From Shimia sp040370365 (GTDB taxonomy: Bacteria > Pseudomonadota > Alphaproteobacteria > Rhodobacterales > Rhodobacteraceae), in contig NZ_BAABWQ010000001.1 of NCBI RefSeq assembly GCF_040370365.1, positions 744,001 to 808,000 on the forward strand: 64,000 nt of DNA. Direction: 5' to 3'. The notes below the pieces were generated by a model. The model was not told the origin of the DNA and did not search any database. It worked only from the letters and a program-made list of their open reading frames with translations. How positions within the stretch are numbered: position 1 is the stretch's first letter; each line of letters begins with the position of its first letter. A program made the position numbers and the translations under genes. This document shows positions 1 through 6,603 of this stretch, piece by piece.

Positions 1-312
1 AATCTTGTCAACGGCAAAGCAAAAATTGCGGATTTTCTGGCAGGCCCAGAAAAGATCACAACCAACATATGGGCGTCGCGGCTCTCTCAAATGGAAGACA
101 ACGCGCTGGTCATCAAACAACCTTACCAAAGCAATCCGCCGCGGCACAGCTACTAACTCACGCCCAAAGGCGCGGATTTGCTGCCGCTGATGCAGAGCCT
201 CTCACGCTAGTCCAATGTGCATATGCCGCACATCCGGACCCCGCCACAGTATTTTATGGATATGACGCCCAAAGCAGCGGCTGAGGCAGGTGCAAAACCA
301 CCCGCGTGGCGC
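1..312 (+). pseudogene. HxlR-family transcriptional regulator remnant, 5' end outside window
   Basis: Frame 1 read from the first base gives a winged-helix sequence typical of HxlR regulators: an IADFLAGPEKITTNIWASRL segment, then the wing with KQPYQSNPPRHSY and LTPKGADLLPLMQSLSR. The frame is broken by TAA at 154-156, between SY and LTPKG where relatives carry a charged residue. It is broken again by TAG at 208-210, exactly where the family usually has Trp (SLSR-W), so TGG to TAG is the simplest explanation. After that the frame still reads sensible C-terminal sequence (YFMDMTPKAAAEAGAKPPAWR) up to the convergent nusB stop, and then runs antisense into nusB without its own stop. Inactive in this form unless the stops are sequencing errors. 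The beginning lies off the left edge. Confidence 0.72.
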
Positions 313-783
313 TTAGAATGCTTCTGGCTTGGCTTCGCGGGCCATGTGATCAAGCACAGCGTTCACAAATTTGCTTTCTTTGCCTTCCGGGAAAAAAGCC
401 AAAGAGATGCTGACGTATTCAGAGATTGCCACTTTGGGTGGCACATCGCTTTGAAGCAGCTCTGCGCCAGCCGCACGAAACAGCGCGCGCAGTGTTGGGT
501 CAATCCGATCAATTGGCCATTTTGCAACCAATGCACGGTCGGTCATTTGGTCAATTGGCGCTTGATAGTTCACCGCGTCCTCAAGCGTTTTGCGGAACAG
601 GTCCACATCACCCTCGATCATATCGGTACCCTCATCAACTTCGGCTCCAAACCGATGGTCCAAAAACTCCACCCGCACCTGATCCACTGTCTGGCTTGAG
701 CTTTCCATTTGAAAGAGCGCCTGCACCGCATAAAGACGGGAGGCGGATTTCATCTTGCGTTTCTGGTTACCGGATAGGGTCAT
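313..783 (-). CDS. nusB: Transcription antitermination factor NusB
   Basis: Predicted 156-residue cytoplasmic RNA-binding protein that joins NusE (S10) on boxA RNA in the rRNA antitermination complex. The sequence starts MTLSGNQKRKMKSASRLYAVQ and keeps the family's helical pattern: a basic N-terminal helix, ALFQME near residue 25, the WPIDRIDPTLRALFRAAGAEL helix and the C-terminal VAISEYVSISLAFFPEGKESKFVNAVLD region. Length is normal. I chose the ATG at 783 because it overlaps the ribH stop as ATGA; a longer in-frame start would lie inside ribH. It is the last gene of the ribE-ribBX-ribH-nusB run, a standard alphaproteobacterial arrangement, and is convergent with the broken HxlR gene. Confidence 0.96.
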   Translation of the reverse strand: MTLSGNQKRKMKSASRLYAVQALFQMESSSQTVDQVRVEFLDHRFGAEVDEGTDMIEGDVDLFRKTLEDAVNYQAPIDQMTDRALVAKWPIDRIDPTLRALFRAAGAELLQSDVPPKVAISEYVSISLAFFPEGKESKFVNAVLDHMAREAKPEAF

Positions 784-1331
784 GCCGATGGATTGTCCTT
801 GAGTTGACCAGCCAATTTGTAGTCTTCGGTGTCGGGCAAAAAGCCGACTCCTTTGCGCTGAGCGCCCCACTTACGGCTCAACGCCACAAGATGCAAGGCC
901 GCAGCCGCCGCCCCACCACCTTTGTTCTGATCCGCCGGATCGGCGCGCACTTCGGCTTGTGTGCGGTTCTCAACGGTCAGGATGCCATTGCCGATGCACA
1001 ATCCCTGAAGGCCCAGCAATTGGATCGCACGACTGCTGTCGTTGCACACCGTGTCATAATGGGTGGTCTCACCCCGAATGACACAGCCCAAAGCGACGTA
1101 GCCGTCAAAGTTGCTCATGCGCTCCGCAATGCCAATTGCGGTGGGAATTTCCAGCGCACCGGGCACGTTGACAACCTCATAAGTGCCACCAGCGGCCTCA
1201 ATCTCGGCCACGGCACCCGCCAGCATATTGTCGGCGATGTCCTTGTAATACGGGGACATCACAATCGCGAGCTTCACCGGCTTGTCAAATTCTGCGCGCG
1301 GCATGATGTAGTGGTTTTCTGCGCCAGCCAT
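780..1331 (-). CDS. ribH: 6,7-dimethyl-8-ribityllumazine synthase
   Basis: Condenses 5-amino-6-ribitylamino-uracil with 3,4-dihydroxy-2-butanone 4-phosphate to form lumazine, the penultimate step of riboflavin synthesis. The 183-residue protein shows the family motifs PGALEIP (57-63), GCVIRGETTHYD (82-93) with the catalytic-type His91, and GNGILTVENRTQAEVRA. The C-terminus is slightly long, with a glycine/alanine stretch (GGGAAAAA) and a KGVGFLPDTEDYKLAGQL tail, as seen in many alphaproteobacterial RibH1 proteins. The start lies 3 nt after the ribBX stop and the end overlaps nusB by 4 bp, so translation is probably coupled through the operon. No second lumazine synthase is visible here. Confidence 0.96.
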   Translation of the reverse strand: MAGAENHYIMPRAEFDKPVKLAIVMSPYYKDIADNMLAGAVAEIEAAGGTYEVVNVPGALEIPTAIGIAERMSNFDGYVALGCVIRGETTHYDTVCNDSSRAIQLLGLQGLCIGNGILTVENRTQAEVRADPADQNKGGGAAAAALHLVALSRKWGAQRKGVGFLPDTEDYKLAGQLKDNPSA

Positions 1332-1334
1332 GAT

Positions 1335-2456
1335 TTATTCCTCCGACAGAATGGGACGTGTGCCCACAATAGACAGCCCATAAGCGTCCAGACCAAGATA
1401 TTTCGTTTTCGGGCTGTCTGTCAGCAAAATCAGCTCCTTACAGCCCAAGCTGGACAGGATTTGCGCGCCAAGCCCGGTGCGTTTGACAATACGAGGGCCC
1501 TCGTCATCCACCGCATAAAGGCTGTGACGGGGTTCGCGGAACAGACACACAGCGCCACGGCCTTCTTCTGCAATCTTGCGCATCGCAGCTGGCAGCTCAT
1601 TGGCAGACTTAGGCCCCAGACCCAAAACGTCACCCGCCTCATGCAGCGCGTGGGTGCGCACCAAAACCGGCGACTCTGTGGAGATATCCCCTTTGATCAT
1701 CACCACATGCTCTACGCCGTGGATTTGGTCGGTGAAAATCCGCATGTCCCAATCCCCGCCATATTCTGACGTCACGGTTTCTTGAGAGGTTTGCACCACC
1801 TCATTGTCCACGCGGGAGCGATAGGCAATCAGATCGCTGATTGTACCGATTTTCAGATCGTGTTTTTTGGCAAAGTCTACAAGCTCTGGAAGACGCGACA
1901 TGGTGCCATCGTCATTCATGATCTCACAGATCACCGCACTTGGGTGACACCCCGCAAGACGCGAAATATCAACCGACGCTTCCGTGTGCCCGGCCCGCAC
2001 CAGCACCCCGCCGCGTTTTGCACGCAACGGGAACACATGCCCTGGCGTTGCCAACGCTGCCATGGTGTTCTGTTCATTGATCGCGGTGGCGATGGTCAAA
2101 GCGCGGTCACCTGCAGAAATCCCAGTACTGACCCCTTCGCGCGCCTCAATGGAAACGGTGAAAGCTGTTTCGTGGCGAGAGGAATTGTTCACCGCCATCA
2201 TCGGCAGATCCAAGCGGTCAATCCGCTCTGCGGTCATGGGCAAACAGATCAAGCCGCGCCCATGCGTGGCCATAAAATTGACGGCATCCGCGTCCGCGAA
2301 CTCTGCCGGAATGATCAAATCACCTTCGTTTTCACGATCCTCATGATCCACAAGAATGTACATCTTGCCATTGCGCGCCTCTGCAATGATTTCTTCAATC
2401 GGACTGATGGCGTCGCGCAGGCTTTGCTCTACGGGGCCGGGCTTTTCAAAGGACAT
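1335..2456 (-). CDS. ribB: 3,4-dihydroxy-2-butanone 4-phosphate synthase, RibBX type
   Basis: The N-terminal half (about 1-210) is a complete DHBP synthase that converts ribulose 5-phosphate to DHBP and formate. It has the acidic metal-binding loop DHEDRENEGD (37-46), HGRGLICLPM and GHTEASVD (156-163). The C-terminal half (about 215-373) is homologous to GTP cyclohydrolase II but lacks its catalytic apparatus. The zinc-binding Cys triplet expected after VLVRTH is replaced by ALHEAGDVLGLG, and the REGRGIGL segment is changed to FREPRHSLYA. This matches the RibBX hybrid known from proteobacteria, so the GTP cyclohydrolase step must be encoded elsewhere. The start has a good ribosome site (GGAGA, 6 nt before ATG). 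Confidence 0.93.
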   Translation of the reverse strand: MSFEKPGPVEQSLRDAISPIEEIIAEARNGKMYILVDHEDRENEGDLIIPAEFADADAVNFMATHGRGLICLPMTAERIDRLDLPMMAVNNSSRHETAFTVSIEAREGVSTGISAGDRALTIATAINEQNTMAALATPGHVFPLRAKRGGVLVRAGHTEASVDISRLAGCHPSAVICEIMNDDGTMSRLPELVDFAKKHDLKIGTISDLIAYRSRVDNEVVQTSQETVTSEYGGDWDMRIFTDQIHGVEHVVMIKGDISTESPVLVRTHALHEAGDVLGLGPKSANELPAAMRKIAEEGRGAVCLFREPRHSLYAVDDEGPRIVKRTGLGAQILSSLGCKELILLTDSPKTKYLGLDAYGLSIVGTRPILSEE

Positions 2457-2553
2457 GGGCTGTCTCCGCTGTGTTGCGGCTCAGATAGACCAAAGACGGA
2501 ATGAACGCCAGTGCAGCTGCGACGCCAATGCGTTCAAAAACGCAACGGCACAT
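2446..2553 (-). CDS. Possible 35-residue hydrophobic peptide overlapping the ribBX start
   Basis: A short frame encodes MCRCVFERIGVAAALAFIPS followed by LVYLSRNTAETAHVL. It has one hydrophobic stretch that could span a membrane and a GGGAA sequence 5 nt before its ATG. Its TGA lies inside codon 4 of ribBX, an overlap of 11 nt, so it could act as a translationally coupled leader. Nothing else supports expression, and I do not recognise a family. A chance frame is equally possible. Confidence 0.25.
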   Translation of the reverse strand: MCRCVFERIGVAAALAFIPSLVYLSRNTAETAHVL

Positions 2554-3327
2554 GGCTATTCCCGCACAGTGCCGTGGTTCTTTGTGAAAGAGTGCGGCTC
2601 CCGCCATTTTCCAAAGCCTATCGGCCTTCTTGCAAATGTTGGGCATGGCTCGGCAGAAGCTGAGCCTGGCAACGCCGCAACGTGAGTGAGATGAATGGAT
2701 GTGGAGGACACAAATGTGCTGGGCATGTAGCCCCGCTCTGTGGCCCCGGCTGGATGAAATCTGAACAGCGGCCAACTTACTTTGCGCGCAGGCGCGCACG
2801 TTGCATCACCGTCCGCGAAAGGTCACCGGCAACTGTGGAGATGTCTTGGCAAACCTTTTAGACCATTACCACCACCGCTCTTGTGCCTTGGCATCCTGCC
2901 GGGCCTCAGCCACATCGGGTCCAAGACCGCCAACGACGCCATAATCCATATGGTTGGGACACACCCTAGCGTGCCCGATGTCCACACGCATTCTGGGTCT
3001 GCGGAGCTTTGTAAATGCGAAGCAAACACCACGTTTCAGATGCTATTTACCCTGCCCGCGAATGAGGCCCTGAGCGCAGCAGGCTCAGGGGGATATGTGT
3101 CCCCCAGCCATCACCGGGTGACTGGCGGATGGGAGCTGGCCCGAAGACATCTCTGCGAAACCGGCGGGCGGACACCATTGACGAGTATCTTCAACTGGCC
3201 TGCGTCTCCCCTAAAAGGGCATATCTTAACCGCGCAACACTTCGCAGGCACAACGCAAAATCTACCCGACGCAATACCAACGCGATACTGACGTGTTACC
3301 GATGTTGCGTTTGTAGCGCTCGTCGCC
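2554..3327. other. Long non-coding gap between ribE and ribBX
   Basis: About 770 bp with no convincing gene in a region where rib genes are normally adjacent. Small frames exist on both strands, for example a minus-strand frame ending at about 2861 that reads MDYGVVGGLGPDVAEARQ, but none shows a recognisable domain or a clear ribosome site. I looked for an FMN riboswitch on the minus strand by its conserved ACCGGCGGT and AGTCCGGATG blocks and did not find them. The only clear structure is a cluster of overlapping hairpins near 3068-3124. Confidence 0.5.
3068..3124. promoter_or_regulatory. Overlapping, mutually exclusive hairpins in the ribE-ribBX gap
   Basis: CCCTGAGC (3068-3075) pairs perfectly with GCTCAGGG (3083-3090) around a 7-nt loop. 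GGGGG (3088-3092) can instead pair with CCCCC (3101-3105), sharing three G residues with the first stem, so both cannot form at once. The palindrome TCACC-G-GGTGA (3111-3121) follows directly. No T-run follows on either strand, so this is not an ordinary terminator. It lies about 610 nt before the ribBX start on the minus-strand transcript. The function is unknown. Confidence 0.35.
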
Positions 3328-3918
3328 TTAAGATTTCATCTCAGCAAGCCGCGCCACGTAACGCGCCAGCGTGTCAATTTCGAGATTGATCTTGTCGCCA
3401 ACCTGAGCATTTCCCCAAGTCGTCACCTGTTTGGTGTGTGGAATAATGTTGACCCCAAATTCGCAACCCGACACTTCGTTGACCGTGAGAGACGTACCAT
3501 TCAACGCCACGGATCCCTTGGGCGCAATGAATTTTGCAAGGGATTCCGGTGCCTTAAATGTAAACCGCGTGCTGTCACCTTCATCCGCCATCGCGGTGAG
3601 CTCTGCCACGCCATCCACGTGACCAGACACGATATGGCCGCCCAGTTCATCCCCAACCTTTAGCGCACGCTCAAGGTTCACTTTGCAGCCCTCTTTCCAA
3701 GCACCCAGATTGGTTTTCGAAACTGTTTCTGCAGAGATTTCAACGTCATACCAAGCATCACCCAGCGCGATCACGGTCAGGCAAACCCCATCGCTGGCGA
3801 TGGAGGCCCCCATGTCGATGCCCGCAGTGTCATAGGCCGTTTTGATCCGCGCCCGTAGGTCACCTCGTTGTTCTAAGACACTGATTTCGCCCACGTCTGT
3901 GATGATTCCGGTAAACAC
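3328..3918 (-). CDS. ribE: Riboflavin synthase, alpha chain type
   Basis: Dismutates two lumazine molecules to riboflavin and 5-amino-6-ribitylamino-uracil. The 196-residue product has two lumazine-binding repeats. The first begins FTGIITDVG and contains SDGVCLTV (42-49). The second begins near GGHIVSGHVDG (93-103) and contains KGSVALNGTSLTV (134-146). I use the GTG at 3918, which puts FTGII at the N-terminus as in the family and is preceded by GGAG at 7 nt; an upstream ATG at 3945 would add a nine-residue extension without a ribosome site. It points toward ribBX-ribH-nusB but is separated from them by the long gap, and it is divergent from kpsS. Confidence 0.94.
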   Translation of the reverse strand: MFTGIITDVGEISVLEQRGDLRARIKTAYDTAGIDMGASIASDGVCLTVIALGDAWYDVEISAETVSKTNLGAWKEGCKVNLERALKVGDELGGHIVSGHVDGVAELTAMADEGDSTRFTFKAPESLAKFIAPKGSVALNGTSLTVNEVSGCEFGVNIIPHTKQVTTWGNAQVGDKINLEIDTLARYVARLAEMKS

Positions 3919-4076
3919 GATCGTCTCCAATGCATTGGTTTGCACCAGACCTACCTGCCTCCCACGGCCAATTCAAGCCACGCACCTGCGTCAAACCTCT
4001 GGCACGGGCGCACCATATTTTTGCCATGACGAACCCGTAAGATTTTGTTTAGAAGCGACCTATAAGGTTAACACGC

Positions 4077-5369
4077 ATGACAAACCCAGCCAGCGAGCCA
4101 AAGACGTTCTTGTTTTTGCAAGGTCCCCACGGGCCCTTTTTTGCTGTGCTTGCCCGGATGCTGCGCCGATCTGGCTCTAAAGTTTGGCGAGTTGGCTTTA
4201 ACGCAGGTGATCGGGCTTTTTGGCCCCATCGCAAAAGCTATATTCCCTTTCAGGACGTGCCAGAGAATTGGCCCAACACCCTTCAAGAAATCATTTCTGA
4301 CAAAGGGGTTAGTGACATTGTTCTATATGGGGACACCCGCCCAATTCACGCGCATGCCGTTGAGGTGGCCAAAGCAGCCGGCCTCAACGTGCACGTCTTT
4401 GAAGAAGGCTACCTACGCCCCTATTGGGTCACGTACGAGCGCGGCGGCTCTAACGGCAACTCTCGGCTGATGTCGATGGACATCCCGCAGATGGAAAAGG
4501 CCCTAGAAGGCTCGGACATGGAAACCCCCATGCCACCTGGCCATTGGGGCGACATGCGTCAACACGTGTTTTATGGCGCACTCTACCATTGGTGTGTGAT
4601 GTTTGCGAACCAACGCTATCGAAATTTTCGCCCCCATCGCGCCCTAACCGTTACGCGTGAGTTTCAGCTTTATATTCAACGCCTTATCTTGATGCCCTTT
4701 CACGCGTTGGAACGCCGTATTGCAACCTTGCGCATCCGATACGGTGGCTTTCCTTACCATCTGGCGCTGCTCCAGCTTGAACACGACAGCAGCTTTCAGA
4801 TGCACTCTCCTTTTGACAGCATGACCGACTTTCTGACCCTGTTGATTGAAAACTTCGCCTCCGGCGCCCCCATGCACCATCACCTGGTCTTTAAAGCCCA
4901 CCCTCTTGAGGATGGTCGCGTGCCGTTGCGACGTGAAATCAGACGCTTGGCAAAGCAACATCAGGTTCAGGATCGCGTGCATTACGTCCGTGGCGGCAAA
5001 CTTGCGCAGTTGCTGAACGATGCGCGGTCTGCAGTAACGGTAAACTCTACCGCCGCACAACAGGTCCTCTGGCGGGGCATCCCGTTGAAAGCGTTTGGCA
5101 ATGCGGTCTACAACCAGCCGGAGTTTGTAAGCACACAAGCTCTGCCCGATTTTTTTGCCGGCGCCTCGCGCCCTGACAACCGCGCTTATAAAACCTATCG
5201 ACGTTACCTGCTAGAGACGAGCCAAGTGCCCGGCGGCTACTATTCTGCCCGCGGGCGCAGACAGCTGATGCGCCAGGTTGTTGACATGATGCTCTCCGGC
5301 CATGACCCATACGACGCGCTTGCGGCAGGCACAGCGGCACCAAGGCAACAGTTGCGCCTCGTAAAATAG
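4077..5369 (+). CDS. kpsS: Capsule polysaccharide export/Kdo transferase KpsS
   Basis: A 430-residue cytoplasmic glycosyltransferase-like protein of the KpsS/LipB family. Together with KpsC, such proteins build the poly-Kdo linker on the lipid anchor of ABC-transporter-dependent capsules. Family features are QGPHGPFF near the N-terminus (15-22), EEGYLRP (109-115), HHHLVFKAHPLEDGR in the nucleotide-sugar domain and the later VNSTAAQQVLWRGIPLKAFGNAVYN segment. The ATG follows AAGG at a suitable distance. It is the first of three collinear capsule genes and is divergent from ribE. The permease and ATPase (KpsM, KpsT) and KpsE are not in the window, so this is only part of a capsule system. Confidence 0.93.
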   Translation: MTNPASEPKTFLFLQGPHGPFFAVLARMLRRSGSKVWRVGFNAGDRAFWPHRKSYIPFQDVPENWPNTLQEIISDKGVSDIVLYGDTRPIHAHAVEVAKAAGLNVHVFEEGYLRPYWVTYERGGSNGNSRLMSMDIPQMEKALEGSDMETPMPPGHWGDMRQHVFYGALYHWCVMFANQRYRNFRPHRALTVTREFQLYIQRLILMPFHALERRIATLRIRYGGFPYHLALLQLEHDSSFQMHSPFDSMTDFLTLLIENFASGAPMHHHLVFKAHPLEDGRVPLRREIRRLAKQHQVQDRVHYVRGGKLAQLLNDARSAVTVNSTAAQQVLWRGIPLKAFGNAVYNQPEFVSTQALPDFFAGASRPDNRAYKTYRRYLLETSQVPGGYYSARGRRQLMRQVVDMMLSGHDPYDALAAGTAAPRQQLRLVK

Positions 5370-5464
5370 GCACCACTAAGTCTAGCGCTGGATTTTTGGT
5401 TTGAATTTCGATAAGTTGTCTCAAAAAACTGAGGCATAATAAAACAGGTCGAGGAGACCGAGCA

Positions 5465-6601
5465 GTGAAATTCTTTGCATCCCGATTGGGTAAATGCGCC
5501 GTCTTGGCTGTCGCATTGGCAGCAGTGACGTCCTGTAGCTTGGTGCCCCGCTCCGGCCCCAACAAACGTGAAATATATGCAGGTTCGGTGCAGCGCGAAG
5601 GCGATGCCTTCATTGTTGAAGTCAATGACCGCGTGTCGCGCGCCACTGCTGTCGTCCCCGCTCTTGGCTTTTCAAACAACTTCCAAAGTGCAGGACAGCT
5701 GGGCTCGGACACGATCCGCCCCGGTGACATACTTGCGCTGACCATCTGGGAAAACGTCGACAAACCGCTTCTGGGACCAGAGGGCCAAGTTGCAGCTGTC
5801 CTCGAAGAAGTTCAGGTCGATGGTGCCGGGTTTATCTTTGTGCCCTATGCAGGCCGGATCCGTGCGGCTGGCAACACACCTGAGGGCATCCGCAGGATCA
5901 TTTCTGCAAAATTGGAAGAGCAAACACCCGATCCTCAGGTCGAAGTACGGCGCGCGGCTGGCGACGGTGCCACAGTGTCTTTGGTAGGCGCAGTTGGCGC
6001 TCAGGGTGTTTACCCAATCGAACGCCCCACACGCACATTGTCTACAATGCTTGCACAGGCAGGCGGGGTGACCATCGTACCGGAGATTGCACAAATCACC
6101 GTTTTGCGAGGGAAATCCACCGGACAAATTTGGTTTCAGGACCTATATGACAATCCAGAACTCGACATCGCGCTACGGGGGGGTGACCGCATTCTGGTCG
6201 AAGAAGACACCCGGGCCTTCACAGCTTTGGGTGCAACTGGCACACAGAGCCGGGTGAACTTCTTCACCAAAGATCTCTCAGCCATCGAAGCGCTGGCACA
6301 AGTGGGTGGTCTGACACCGACCAACAGTGATCCAACCGGCGTTTTTGTGTTCCGTAACGAGGAAGACAACATTGCCAACAACGTGCTGGGTCGCAAAGAT
6401 CTCAATGGTGCGCAGCGCATGGTCTATGTTCTAGACCTGACCAAGCCCAATGGCATGTTTATGGCCCGGGATTTCGTCATCCGAGACCGCGATACCCTCT
6501 ACGTCACTGAAGCTCCGATCACCACTTGGGACAAAACCATCTCTGCGATCACGGGCACTCTGACTTCTGCAGACACACTGAGCAGCCTCGGCGGCCTCTA
6601 A
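5465..6601 (+). CDS. Polysaccharide export lipoprotein, Wza/KpsD-like
   Basis: A 378-residue outer-membrane export channel component. It starts with a lipoprotein signal peptide ending in the lipobox VTSC, with Cys24 the likely lipidation site. A poly_export domain follows (GSDTIRPGDILALTIWENVD around 80-100, then VDGAGFIFVPYAGRIRAAG), and then SLBB-type beta-grasp repeats (VSLVGAVGAQGVYPIERPTR and the region after RVNFFTKDLSAIEALAQVGG). The GTG start is set by a strong GAGGAGA ribosome site 7 nt upstream and by the signal peptide. Placed between kpsS and kpsC, it probably forms the outer-membrane pore for the capsule. Whether it is closer to Wza or KpsD cannot be settled by eye. Confidence 0.9.
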   Translation: MKFFASRLGKCAVLAVALAAVTSCSLVPRSGPNKREIYAGSVQREGDAFIVEVNDRVSRATAVVPALGFSNNFQSAGQLGSDTIRPGDILALTIWENVDKPLLGPEGQVAAVLEEVQVDGAGFIFVPYAGRIRAAGNTPEGIRRIISAKLEEQTPDPQVEVRRAAGDGATVSLVGAVGAQGVYPIERPTRTLSTMLAQAGGVTIVPEIAQITVLRGKSTGQIWFQDLYDNPELDIALRGGDRILVEEDTRAFTALGATGTQSRVNFFTKDLSAIEALAQVGGLTPTNSDPTGVFVFRNEEDNIANNVLGRKDLNGAQRMVYVLDLTKPNGMFMARDFVIRDRDTLYVTEAPITTWDKTISAITGTLTSADTLSSLGGL

Positions 6602-6603
6602 GC

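Noticed and set aside
2861..2988. Small minus-strand frame reading MRVDIGHARVCPNHMDYGVV and onward to a stop
   Set aside because: Protein-like composition, but no ribosome site, no recognised homologue and no partner gene; not enough to call.
2457..3327. FMN riboswitch upstream of ribBX
   Set aside because: The conserved ACCGGCGGT and AGTCCGGATG blocks are absent on the minus strand. The ACCGGCGGG near 3160 is on the wrong strand and lacks the rest of the core.
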